Assembly (NCBI GenBank): GCA_041481485.1
Contig: JBGPBY010000331.1
Location: 1-8,296, forward strand
Direction: 5' to 3'
DNA length: 8,296 nucleotides
Origin: JBGPBY01 sp041481485
Lineage (GTDB): Bacteria; Acidobacteriota; Terriglobia; 20CM-2-55-15
A model generated the notes under the pieces. That model saw nothing but the letters and a program-made list of their open reading frames with translations. It was not told where the DNA came from and did no database searches. The translations under genes and the position numbers were made by a program. Each line of letters starts with the position of its first letter. Position 1 is the stretch's first letter. Below, piece after piece: positions 1 through 6,171 of the stretch.

Positions 1-1
1 C

Positions 2-85
2 ACTGTAGGGGCGGTCTATTACCGCCCACAATTTTGTGGAATGCACTCCCACAGATTGTGGGCGGTCATAGACCGCCCCTACAGT
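2..85. repeat. REPIN-like paired palindromic repeat
   Basis: Two 31-base arms (2-32 and 55-85) are inverted copies with a single mismatch. Each arm is itself REP-like: a GTAG tetranucleotide (5-8, and as CTAC at 79-82), then a GC-rich palindrome. In the left arm GGGCGGT (9-15) pairs with ACCGCCC (21-27). In the right arm GGGCGGTC (60-67) pairs with GACCGCCC (71-78) around a 3-base loop. A 5' GTAG head on a short palindrome, with two units in inverted orientation, is the described layout of REP doublets mobilised by RAYT transposases. No RAYT gene is in the window. The element lies downstream of the lyase gene and could fold at the 3' end of its transcript. The structure is seen directly; the REPIN label is inference. 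Confidence 0.75.
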
Positions 86-113
86 CGCTCAATTCGAATC
101 CATTCACAAATTC

Positions 114-131
114 CATGACCGCGCCTACAGT
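114..131. repeat. Decayed copy of the REP-like arm
   Basis: These 18 bases match the outer half of the right repeat arm (67-85) apart from one missing base and one substitution, and they keep the CTACAGT end. The palindrome partner is absent, so this looks like a broken single unit between the doublet and the lyase stop codon. Confidence 0.5.
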
Positions 132-153
132 GGACCGCCGACCCAATCTCCCC

Positions 154-2052
154 TTACAGCCCTGAAGCCCGTTCGTCCAGCTCGAGTCTCAGATAATCGT
201 AGATCACGCCATTGTTGATAGGTCCGGCAGGTACGGTGAGCGACAGTGTGTTCTCGCCTGCCTTCAACATTGAAGCGCTGAACTCGAATTGGCGTTCATA
301 CCAAATCCCCTGCGTTTGATGGCGCGTGATGACGCCATCGCCCGTTCCCAGCTGGACCTGTCCGGCGGAATTGCCATTGACCGATACCTGGATTGTCCGT
401 ATGCCTGTCCCGCAGATCGCCAGCCGCAACACGGCCGTACCGCGGGGCGCCGCCTCCATGCGGAAGCGGATCGTATAAGGCGTCGCGCGGCCCTGGCCCG
501 TGACGCCGCTAAAGGGCTGCACTTTCGCCTGCGGATCGGTGTTATGAGGGACCTGTGCGTAGAACCAGTCCTTCCGGTAATCGCTTTGGCCGATGGTGTA
601 GGTTACGTCCGAAGGGAACAGCTTCGGATACTGCAGTGTAATATCAGGTTCGAAGAACCGGTCGCCCCCCGCGAATTCCGCTCCGGTGCGATTCGCGACG
701 CCGATCTCCCAGACCTGACGTCCGCGGCGCTCCGGTTCCCACTTCAGATCGCCCAGGTTCACAGTCTTTCCTGATCCGACCTGGATGTTCGCTTTCGCGA
801 ATTCGCCCAACACTCCGTCGGCAAATGCATAGAGCGTGTACACACCGGGGCTGACTTTCGGGATCGTGAACGTTCCGTCCGCGTTATCGCTGCGTGCCCA
901 GAATTCGTAGTGTTTGGCGTCGGTCTGCCATGTGATTTGCTGCGCGCCGCCGAGTCCGCCCGGCGGTGGATAGGCCGGCTCTGCCAATCCCACCATGATT
1001 TTCCCGGGGAATTTTTTCAGCAGAGGATCGGTGAGCGCCAGACGTCCGCGCACCGTGCTGCGCTCGCCGGGTCCGGCGTAATTACCGGCGTGCACCCAGC
1101 CATACGGCCACTTTTGGGTTTCGGTCTCGACCTTGGACCGCGCCTCGCGCCACATGGCCATCGGATCGGGCCCTTCATTGATGTAGAGCAAGAACGGTCC
1201 GATCACCTTCGTCCAAGGCTCACCGGCAGCGACGGTCACATTGGCGCCGCCGTAGTGGCTGGATCGCCAATAATTCAGCACGACCGGCGCCTGGACCGCC
1301 GTGGTGTCACGATGGCTCAGGAATTCCGGTTTTGTGGGGCCTCCGCTGAGGTACTCGATGGAAGGATTGATGAAATAAAATCCGATCTTCCGTTTCGTCG
1401 ATGAAAATCCGTAGGCGCGATTCTCAGACTGAACGGTCGTGTAGACGTATTTGTCTTCGCCCGGAATTTCTTCGGAATAGTACTTATTGCGAAGCGCGTC
1501 GATGCTCATCCAATCGAAGAAGTCCGCCAGCTTGACCGCGAAGCGAGCCTCGGTCATCGTCGCAGCGCCGTATTCGGACAGGTGTTCGAAGATGCAGTAG
1601 GTATAGATGCCCGAATCTCCTCGGCCCAGCGTGTAGCGAATATCGATGTCCGCTGGAAAATCACCATCCGCCGCGGCCCCAGGTCCGTGTCCCATCTTGA
1701 CGCCGCCGGAGATCCCCTTGACCGACACCTCCGCGCGGTCACCGCCATTGCCGGCCGGATCGATCGTGACCTTTGTCACAACGCTTTTGCCGCCGGTGGT
1801 GTCATGCGACCAGTAGCCTCCGGCATGGCCCGACTTATCGGTGAGAATCTCGGTTCCCTTGTATTGCAGCGAGCGGATGTCTCCACTGTTTTTGAGGATC
1901 CGCGCTGTCACGATCCCGTTGGAAAGGGTGAACGAGCCGCTGTCTTCGCTAACGCTCACGCGCGCCACCTGGGCATTCATCGTGGTTTGTGGAACCGCGG
2001 CAAACTGCAGCATCGCCAGCAGCACTGCCGCAAGGATGATCCTTCTGTTCAT
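154..2052 (-). CDS. Secreted rhamnogalacturonan lyase, polysaccharide lyase family 4
   Basis: The 632-residue product probably cuts the rhamnose-galacturonate backbone of rhamnogalacturonan I by beta-elimination outside the cytoplasm. Residues 1-28 form a signal peptide (MNRR followed by a hydrophobic run). The PL4 catalytic beta-sandwich spans about 35-310. By motif and spacing, K201 (DKYVYT), Y261 and H266 (YWRSSHYGG) match the catalytic Lys150, Tyr205 and His210 of the Aspergillus enzyme; the Lys-His distance is 65 residues here and 60 there. An fn3-like linker domain lies at about 330-435 (GTFTIPKVSPGVYTLYAF), and a C-terminal carbohydrate-binding-like jelly roll at about 443-627 (GRQVWEIG at its start, YDYLRLELDE at its end). 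The order matches full-length PL4 enzymes. The ATG at 2052 was chosen because it starts the signal peptide and has AAAGGA 8 bases upstream. The frame is open to 2163, but that extension would bury the signal peptide. The gene is divergent from the 2233 gene. Family assignment is firm; exact substrate is inferred. Confidence 0.9.
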   Translation of the reverse strand: MNRRIILAAVLLAMLQFAAVPQTTMNAQVARVSVSEDSGSFTLSNGIVTARILKNSGDIRSLQYKGTEILTDKSGHAGGYWSHDTTGGKSVVTKVTIDPAGNGGDRAEVSVKGISGGVKMGHGPGAAADGDFPADIDIRYTLGRGDSGIYTYCIFEHLSEYGAATMTEARFAVKLADFFDWMSIDALRNKYYSEEIPGEDKYVYTTVQSENRAYGFSSTKRKIGFYFINPSIEYLSGGPTKPEFLSHRDTTAVQAPVVLNYWRSSHYGGANVTVAAGEPWTKVIGPFLLYINEGPDPMAMWREARSKVETETQKWPYGWVHAGNYAGPGERSTVRGRLALTDPLLKKFPGKIMVGLAEPAYPPPGGLGGAQQITWQTDAKHYEFWARSDNADGTFTIPKVSPGVYTLYAFADGVLGEFAKANIQVGSGKTVNLGDLKWEPERRGRQVWEIGVANRTGAEFAGGDRFFEPDITLQYPKLFPSDVTYTIGQSDYRKDWFYAQVPHNTDPQAKVQPFSGVTGQGRATPYTIRFRMEAAPRGTAVLRLAICGTGIRTIQVSVNGNSAGQVQLGTGDGVITRHQTQGIWYERQFEFSASMLKAGENTLSLTVPAGPINNGVIYDYLRLELDERASGL

Positions 2053-2060
2053 ATTCTCGT

Positions 2061-2066
2061 TCCTTT
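2061..2066 (-). promoter_or_regulatory. Ribosome binding site of the lyase gene
   Basis: On the minus strand this reads AAAGGA, 8 bases before the ATG at 2052. It fixes the start at the signal peptide rather than at the longer open frame beginning at 2163. Confidence 0.7.
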
Positions 2067-2105
2067 CCAGTCGTTGGACCTTGAATGGCTGTGTTCTGTG
2101 GCGGA

Positions 2106-2135
2106 AGCATAGGCCGAACCGCCACCCCGCGACAA
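2106..2135 (-). promoter_or_regulatory. Possible sigma-70-type promoter for the lyase gene
   Basis: On the minus strand TTGTCG (2135-2130) and TATGCT (2111-2106) are separated by 18 bases, resembling weak -35 and -10 boxes. Transcription would start near 2100, leaving a leader of roughly 45-50 bases before the ATG. This agrees with the short start at 2052 and not with the longer open frame. Found by eye only; acidobacterial promoter consensus is poorly known to me. Confidence 0.3.
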
Positions 2136-2232
2136 GCTTTCGCCCGACTTCGAGATTCCCCATTTAATCTTCTCTGCTATCATCTCTTCCCATTATTAGT
2201 CCAATGCCGCATTTCAATCGGAGCTTGCACCC

Positions 2233-4203
2233 ATGGACAAGGGTAGAACTGCACCTTTAGGTATCGGAATCCAGTTTGCCGGTATCGGCTTACTGCTGTT
2301 ATTCACAACATCTCTCCAGATTCTTCCGCAGGAGAACAAAGGCCGTTTGGAGATTCACGTGACGCGGCCGGATTCGACCGACGGCGTGTCCGGAGTCACG
2401 CTAACCTTGCAAGGGCCATATCCCTTAGCATCGACGGATCTGGTTTCCGGGCTTTATACGCCGAATCCAAAGCTGACTCCCGAGATGCGGCAACAGGTGG
2501 ATGCCTTAATCGCTTCGGCGCCCTTGGGAATTTCTCCGGAAGTTGTCGCCAACGCCGCAGTGAGGATGGAAGCCAACCTTCTTGGACTTCCCGCGCCGCC
2601 GAACACTCCGAATGGACCCACCACCGCTCCGCCACAGCTCAATGGAATGACGGATGCGAGCGGCAATTATGTTTTTGCCAATCTTGCCCCCGGACGTTAC
2701 CAGGTACGTGCACAACGTGAAGGCTATTTCGGTGCGCCGCCACCAGGACTGGCGGGCATTTCACTGCCGACGACGGTCTCGACAACCGCGACTGTCGACC
2801 CTTCAAAGCCAGCGTCGGAATTGTCGATGACGATGGTTCGCGGCGCCACCGTCAGCGGACGCGTGCGCGATCCGAACGGCCAGCCGCTCTCCGGCGTACA
2901 GGTGTATGCCTACCAGGTGGCTTATCAGAATGGACGCACGATGCTGCAATCGCTCAATTCCAAGCAGACTGACGATCGTGGCGATTTCCGGCTCTTCTAT
3001 CTGCCGCCGGGCGACTACTTTATCGGCACGCTCCCGCGCCGCACGACCAATGTTCCCAGTTCCATGGATAGTTATGCGCGTACGTTTTATCCCGGTACGA
3101 GCGATGGCAAGAGCGCTTCGCAGGTGAAAGTGACCGAAGGCGGCGACATCATCGGAATCGATATTAATGTTCGTGCGGACGCTACCGCGAAAATTTCCGG
3201 ACGCGTGCTGACGACGATCGTCGGCCCCACTGGGCAGGCACCGCAGCCGGGCACCTTCTATTTGATGCCGCGCGACGTAAATACGTTTACCGATACGCAG
3301 GGTATGAATTTTCCTAATATGTCCGCCAACCGGACCAACGGCCAGTTTGAAATTCGCGGAGTGCTTCCGGGTTCCTATGATTTGATCACGACGCTTTCCG
3401 ACACTGCCAATGGCGGGCAGTCGATCGGACGCGCTCATGTGGAAGTCGGCAACGGCGCCAGCGTGGAAGACGTGACGCTGAACGTCAAATCCGGAATTCC
3501 CGTCAAAGCGAAACTGGTGCTGGACACCGGCGCTGTCTCCTATACGATGCAACCGCCTACCGCACGAGGTGGAATCGTCATTATCAACGGCGTGCCCCAG
3601 GCGGCTCCCACACCGACTACACCGGTTCCCACCCCATCGATACGTCTCAATTTCCGATCCATGGAAGCGTATCCATCGCCATTCGATTCCGCCGCGTCGC
3701 AATATACGTATGATCCCGCCGCCGGTGAGTTTATCTTTCCGAATGTGCCGGAAGGCCGGTACTACATTACTGCTGCACCAGTGCCGGTTAATTCCTACAT
3801 CGCCGACGTCCAATTGGGAGGACGTTCAGTTTTCGACAGCGGTTTCGAGCTTGGCGGTCAGTCCGGCGACCTCGAAGTCCGCATCAGCTCCAAGGGCGCG
3901 AAAATTCAAGGGCTCGCCCTGGATGCGGCGCAAAACCCCGTCGCGACCGCACGCGTTGTTCTGGTCCCCGAAGAATCTCGCCGTCAGAATCAGGCGCTCT
4001 ATAAGACTGCGGTCTCCGACGCGAAGGGCAATTTCACGTTGAGCGGAATTGCCCCTGGACAATACAAGCTATACGCGTGGGAATCTTTACCGGGCACGGC
4101 GTATATGAACCCCGAGTTCATGGCGAAGTATGATGCGCAGGGGCAAGTGGTCAAGGTTCTCGAAGGCGCTACAAACAACGCGAATGCAAAGGTGATCCGC
4201 TAA
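2233..4203 (+). CDS. Exported protein with carboxypeptidase-regulatory-like repeats
   Basis: The 656-residue protein has an uncleaved or cleaved signal segment (hydrophobic about 10-31), then only beta-sandwich modules. Five modules can be traced by the recurring pattern 'G-x-F/Y-x-F/I-x-x-(L/V)-x-P-G-x-Y': about 38-160 (GNYVFANLAPGRYQV), 203-315 (VSGRVRDPNGQPLSGV then GDFRLFYLPPGDYFI), 318-418 (ISGRVL then GQFEIRGVLPGSYDL), 422-520 (GEFIFPNVPEGRYYI) and 555-616 (GNFTLSGIAPGQYKLYAW). The first module appears interrupted by a Pro/Ala-rich insert at about 80-135. No catalytic residues are recognisable and no TonB-dependent barrel follows, so it is a stand-alone repeat protein of a kind frequent in Acidobacteriota. 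It may act in carbohydrate or surface binding, but that is a guess. GGAG lies about 9 bases before the ATG. The gene is divergent from the lyase across 180 bases, so the two could share control. Confidence 0.85.
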   Translation: MDKGRTAPLGIGIQFAGIGLLLLFTTSLQILPQENKGRLEIHVTRPDSTDGVSGVTLTLQGPYPLASTDLVSGLYTPNPKLTPEMRQQVDALIASAPLGISPEVVANAAVRMEANLLGLPAPPNTPNGPTTAPPQLNGMTDASGNYVFANLAPGRYQVRAQREGYFGAPPPGLAGISLPTTVSTTATVDPSKPASELSMTMVRGATVSGRVRDPNGQPLSGVQVYAYQVAYQNGRTMLQSLNSKQTDDRGDFRLFYLPPGDYFIGTLPRRTTNVPSSMDSYARTFYPGTSDGKSASQVKVTEGGDIIGIDINVRADATAKISGRVLTTIVGPTGQAPQPGTFYLMPRDVNTFTDTQGMNFPNMSANRTNGQFEIRGVLPGSYDLITTLSDTANGGQSIGRAHVEVGNGASVEDVTLNVKSGIPVKAKLVLDTGAVSYTMQPPTARGGIVIINGVPQAAPTPTTPVPTPSIRLNFRSMEAYPSPFDSAASQYTYDPAAGEFIFPNVPEGRYYITAAPVPVNSYIADVQLGGRSVFDSGFELGGQSGDLEVRISSKGAKIQGLALDAAQNPVATARVVLVPEESRRQNQALYKTAVSDAKGNFTLSGIAPGQYKLYAWESLPGTAYMNPEFMAKYDAQGQVVKVLEGATNNANAKVIR

Positions 4204-4258
4204 CGCGTTGCGAGCGGTGATACAAGCTGTGGACTGTAAGGACAGTCGATCAAGAAAT

Positions 4259-4332
4259 CCCTCTCCCAACGGGAGAGGGTCGGGTGAGGGGTACCGCAAG
4301 TAACAATGTTTACAGGTGCTACCCCTCACCCG
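4259..4332. repeat. Composite palindromic intergenic repeat
   Basis: This is the main content of the 232-base gap between the repeat protein and the DUF350 gene. A 9-bp hairpin, CCCTCTCCC (4259-4267) with GGGAGAGGG (4271-4279) around the loop AAC, is followed directly by a second inverted repeat. In that repeat CGGGTGAGGGGTA (4281-4293) pairs perfectly with TACCCCTCACCCG (4320-4332), around a 26-base loop. Neither stem is followed by a T run, so it is not a typical Rho-independent terminator, though it may stabilise or end the upstream transcript. The CCCTCTCCC/GGGAGAGGG and GGGTGAGGG wording is familiar from dispersed repeats in many bacterial genomes. I saw no convincing promoter in 4333-4435. 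Confidence 0.7.
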
Positions 4333-4435
4333 GCCGCCATTTCCTGATGCCCTCCCTCGGAATCGTATTCCTTCACATCCTGAGCAGCCAGGATCCGGAC
4401 TTGGGTTATCATGCTGGGCAAAAGCTGGGGGTGCT

Positions 4436-4642
4436 GTGGATTTTACGAACTACGCCATCTCGATTATTATTTCGCTCGGTGTTGGACTCGTGGGTTTTGT
4501 TGCTGCTTACAAGATCTTCGACTGGCTGACACCCGGCGTAAACTTCTCCGATCAACTGCGGGAGGATAATCGTTCTGTTGCAATCTTTCTTGCCGGATTG
4601 TTTATCGGTTTGGGCGTGCTGCTCGGGAGTGCGGTGAAATGA
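4436..4642 (+). CDS. Small two-helix membrane protein, DUF350 type
   Basis: The 68-residue protein has two predicted membrane helices (about 5-28 and 47-66) around a short polar loop. The loop FDWLTPGVNFSDQLREDNRSVAI matches the DUF350 pattern (YKIFD-x-LTP...L-x-E-x-N-x-(A/S)-VAI, then a glycine-rich second helix). DUF350 proteins are inner-membrane proteins of unknown function; this is a single-unit short form. A GTG start at 4436 is chosen because residues match the family from VDFTNY onward, and because the frame upstream to 4316 encodes a proline-rich stretch that runs through the repeat at 4320-4332. The run GGGGG a few bases before GTG is a poor, close ribosome site, so the start is less certain than the gene. 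Its stop codon overlaps the start of the NlpC/P60 gene (ATGA), which makes one transcription unit likely. Confidence 0.75.
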   Translation: MDFTNYAISIIISLGVGLVGFVAAYKIFDWLTPGVNFSDQLREDNRSVAIFLAGLFIGLGVLLGSAVK

Positions 4643-5097
4643 AAAAAGCTGCTGCCTTGTTGTTTCTCCTTACCTTTGCGGCCGTGTCGGCGCGTGCTCA
4701 AAGCCTGGATAGTTCGTCCGGATCGAGCCTCAAAGATTTTTTCGCAGGAATCAAAGCGTCGATCGAGAAGAACCTTGGCCGGCCGTACGTGTGGGGTGCG
4801 GCGGGATTGAAGAGCTTCGACTGCTCCGGCTTCGCATGGCGCGTCATGCTGGATAACGGCGTGCTCATGAAGCGCACCACCGCCCGGAAGTTGTACCTGA
4901 TGCTGAAACCCGCATCGAAGGACGAGCAGGGAAACTTCGGAACGCTGGTGTTCTTCGACGATCTCCAACACATGGGAATCGTGAATTCATCGAAAGATTT
5001 CTATCATGCTCAGACCTCAGTCGGGACGAACCTGTCGCCGATGAACGCCTATTGGAAGAAGCTGGTCTATGGGTACCGGCAGTTTCCAGTGCCTTGA
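4639..5097 (+). CDS. Exported NlpC/P60 family cysteine peptidase
   Basis: The 152-residue protein is a single-domain cell-wall peptidase of the NlpC/P60 family, expected to cleave gamma-D-glutamyl-diamino acid (or related) bonds in peptidoglycan stem peptides in the periplasm. Residues 1-20 are a signal peptide with a clear ARA cleavage site before QS. The catalytic Cys is C62 in FDCSGF, preceded by GRPYVWGAAG, the usual block before the nucleophile. H111 (HMGIV) is the general base and H123 (FYHAQT) the third residue. The spacings C-49-H-12-H are close to those of E. coli Spr/MepS (C68, H119, H131). Length is normal for a minimal enzyme, with no SH3 or LysM domain. It overlaps the DUF350 gene by 4 bases (ATGA), with GGGAG 9 bases before its ATG, so translation is probably coupled. 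The stop codon abuts the repeat at 5098. Confidence 0.9.
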   Translation: MKKAAALLFLLTFAAVSARAQSLDSSSGSSLKDFFAGIKASIEKNLGRPYVWGAAGLKSFDCSGFAWRVMLDNGVLMKRTTARKLYLMLKPASKDEQGNFGTLVFFDDLQHMGIVNSSKDFYHAQTSVGTNLSPMNAYWKKLVYGYRQFPVP

Positions 5098-5142
5098 GGA
5101 AATGTTCACTGTTCAATGGTCAATTGTCATTTGTCAGTGAAG

Positions 5143-5164
5143 GTGGCGCTTCGCGCACTTTTTT
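5143..5164 (+). terminator. Rho-independent terminator of the DUF350-NlpC/P60 operon
   Basis: GTG-(G bulge)-CGC at 5143-5149 pairs with GCGCAC at 5153-5158 around a TTC loop, followed at once by six T (5159-5164). It lies 46 bases past the NlpC/P60 stop. The stem is short (6 bp with one bulge) but GC-rich, and the T run is in the right place. Confidence 0.6.
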
Positions 5165-5170
5165 CTTAAA

Positions 5171-5190
5171 GATGGCGCGCCGAAGGCGCG
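5171..5190 (-). terminator. Possible terminator of the esterase operon
   Basis: On the minus strand CGCGCC (5190-5185) pairs with GGCGCG (5181-5176) and closes on a C(TTCG)G tetraloop, a very stable hairpin, followed by CATCTTT. It lies about 65 bases past the esterase stop at 5254. The T tract is short, so it may only pause or stabilise the transcript. With the plus-strand terminator next to it, the convergent gap can serve both directions. Confidence 0.4.
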
Positions 5191-5253
5191 TCCGAAAATG
5201 ACAAATGAGCAGTGAACCGTGAACATTTCCCCGCCTTCAAATTCCATTCGACT

Positions 5254-6171
5254 TTAGTTGGCTAAGAACGCAGCAAGCGGATTGGGTTGGAGTTGCTTTA
5301 GCCCGTCGATGACTTGCCCGGCATTGATAACCGCGCCGTCCCAGCCGGTATGCAGTCTCTCCATTGGCGCGGGCACGTAGAGAGAGTCGACTTTTTCCGG
5401 GCCGAGGGTTTCATACTTCCGTGCGATGAGTTCGTAAAGGTCCACGTATGGGGCGCCGGTTTCCTTCGCGATCGCGGCGGCCCATGCGGCATGCGTGGTG
5501 TTGTCCCGTCGAAAATGGCCATCGCTGGTCCATGCCTTGCGCGGCGTGAGCGAACAGATGATCGGCGTTCCACCCTGCTCGCGTGTTTCCTGGACGAACT
5601 GCCTTAAATACCAGCCAAAGGTATGCACGGTTTCCGTCTTACCGGCCCGGTCGACGCTTGCGGTCTCCGCACCAATGCCACTCAACGCGCCATTGCCCGT
5701 GGCGCCGCCGTTATCGTTCGCTCCGAATTGCAGCAGGACGAAGTCGCCCTTTTTGATTTGCATTCGCAGATTCTGCCAGAAGAATCCGGTGTAAAAGCTG
5801 CGGCTGCTTGTGCCTCCGAAGGCGCGGTTGACGACGTTGATTTTATCGAGATCGAAATACGTCACAAGCGGAGCGCCCCATCCCCACTGGTTCATATTGG
5901 AGCCATCGCCCAGCGTGCCATTTCGAACCGTAGAGTCGCCGATGATCCAGAGCGTCGGCAAAGTGGCTTTTGCGGGCGTTGGAGGAAAATAACGGCCATT
6001 GCCAGGAGCGCCTTCCGGCGCTGGTGGACTGCCCATTTGGGTACTAACCGGCACATCGCTGATCCGGATTGACACACCGGCAGCTGACGGCGCTTGCGCA
6101 GCAGAGCCGGGCGCAATGGCCAATACGCAAAGAAGCAGGCAATGAAGCAATGGACCAGTGAGTACCTTCAT
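5254..6171 (-). CDS. Secreted SGNH esterase, rhamnogalacturonan acetylesterase-like (CE12)
   Basis: The 305-residue protein probably removes acetyl esters from galacturonate in rhamnogalacturonan I. Residues 1-26 form a signal peptide. The next 40 or so residues are a proline-rich linker. SGNH blocks follow in order: block I IIGDSTVRN with nucleophile S80, block II NRAFGGTSSRS (oxyanion Gly at about 119-120), block III LQFGANDNGG (N152), and block V with H274 in MERLHTGW. The sequence GDST, GTSSR and FGxND is the signature of the CE12 type. The Asp of the usual D-x-x-H dyad is replaced by E271 (codon GAG, 5359-5361). The conserved downstream stretch (DGAVINAGQVIDGLK) is intact, so the gene looks functional rather than decayed. 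It is the second of two paralogous genes; its ATG overlaps the upstream stop by 4 bases (ATGA), so translation is probably coupled. Activity on other acetylated sugars cannot be excluded. Confidence 0.87.
   Translation of the reverse strand: MKVLTGPLLHCLLLCVLAIAPGSAAQAPSAAGVSIRISDVPVSTQMGSPPAPEGAPGNGRYFPPTPAKATLPTLWIIGDSTVRNGTLGDGSNMNQWGWGAPLVTYFDLDKINVVNRAFGGTSSRSFYTGFFWQNLRMQIKKGDFVLLQFGANDNGGATGNGALSGIGAETASVDRAGKTETVHTFGWYLRQFVQETREQGGTPIICSLTPRKAWTSDGHFRRDNTTHAAWAAAIAKETGAPYVDLYELIARKYETLGPEKVDSLYVPAPMERLHTGWDGAVINAGQVIDGLKQLQPNPLAAFLAN

Larger units (their letters stand above)
5098..5230. repeat. Inverted repeat built from 7-base units
   Basis: Two 35-base arms (5098-5132 and 5196-5230) pair imperfectly, with about 30 of 35 positions matching and the outer 12 perfect (GGAAATGTTCAC). 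The left side reads as five tandem heptads from 5103 to 5137: TGTTCAC, TGTTCAA, TGGTCAA, TTGTCAT, TTGTCAG. The right arm, read on the minus strand, gives TGTTCAC, GGTTCAC, TGCTCAT, TTGTCAT. The middle carries two GC-rich hairpins annotated separately as terminators. The element begins at the base after the NlpC/P60 stop codon and fills most of the gap between two convergent genes. Origin unknown; a small mobile or slippage-derived repeat are both possible. Confidence 0.7.

Noticed and set aside
2053..2163. N-terminal extension of 37 residues on the lyase
   Set aside because: The frame is open, but the extension is arginine-rich, would precede and bury a good signal peptide, lacks a ribosome site, and overlaps the likely promoter.
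289..2167. Plus-strand open frames of 100-176 residues opposite the lyase
   Set aside because: They lack recognisable motifs and ribosome sites and lie inside a gene whose minus-strand reading has full PL4 domain structure.
2155..2200. Promoter-like words (TATCAT, CATTAT) before the repeat protein
   Set aside because: No acceptable -35 box at 16-18 bases upstream of either, so I do not annotate a promoter despite the AT-rich stretch.
2803..3813. Long minus-strand open frame (336 residues) opposite the repeat protein
   Set aside because: It is composed of His/Arg/Gly-rich sequence typical of an antisense shadow of a GC-rich gene. The plus-strand product has clear domain repeats and a signal segment.
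4316..4435. Longer DUF350 protein starting at an ATG at 4316
   Set aside because: The added 40 residues are proline-rich, run through the palindromic repeat, and do not fit the DUF350 family, which begins at the first membrane helix.
5098..5230. CRISPR-like array from the heptad repeats
   Set aside because: Units are 7 bases with no spacers; this is a tandem and inverted repeat, not a CRISPR array.
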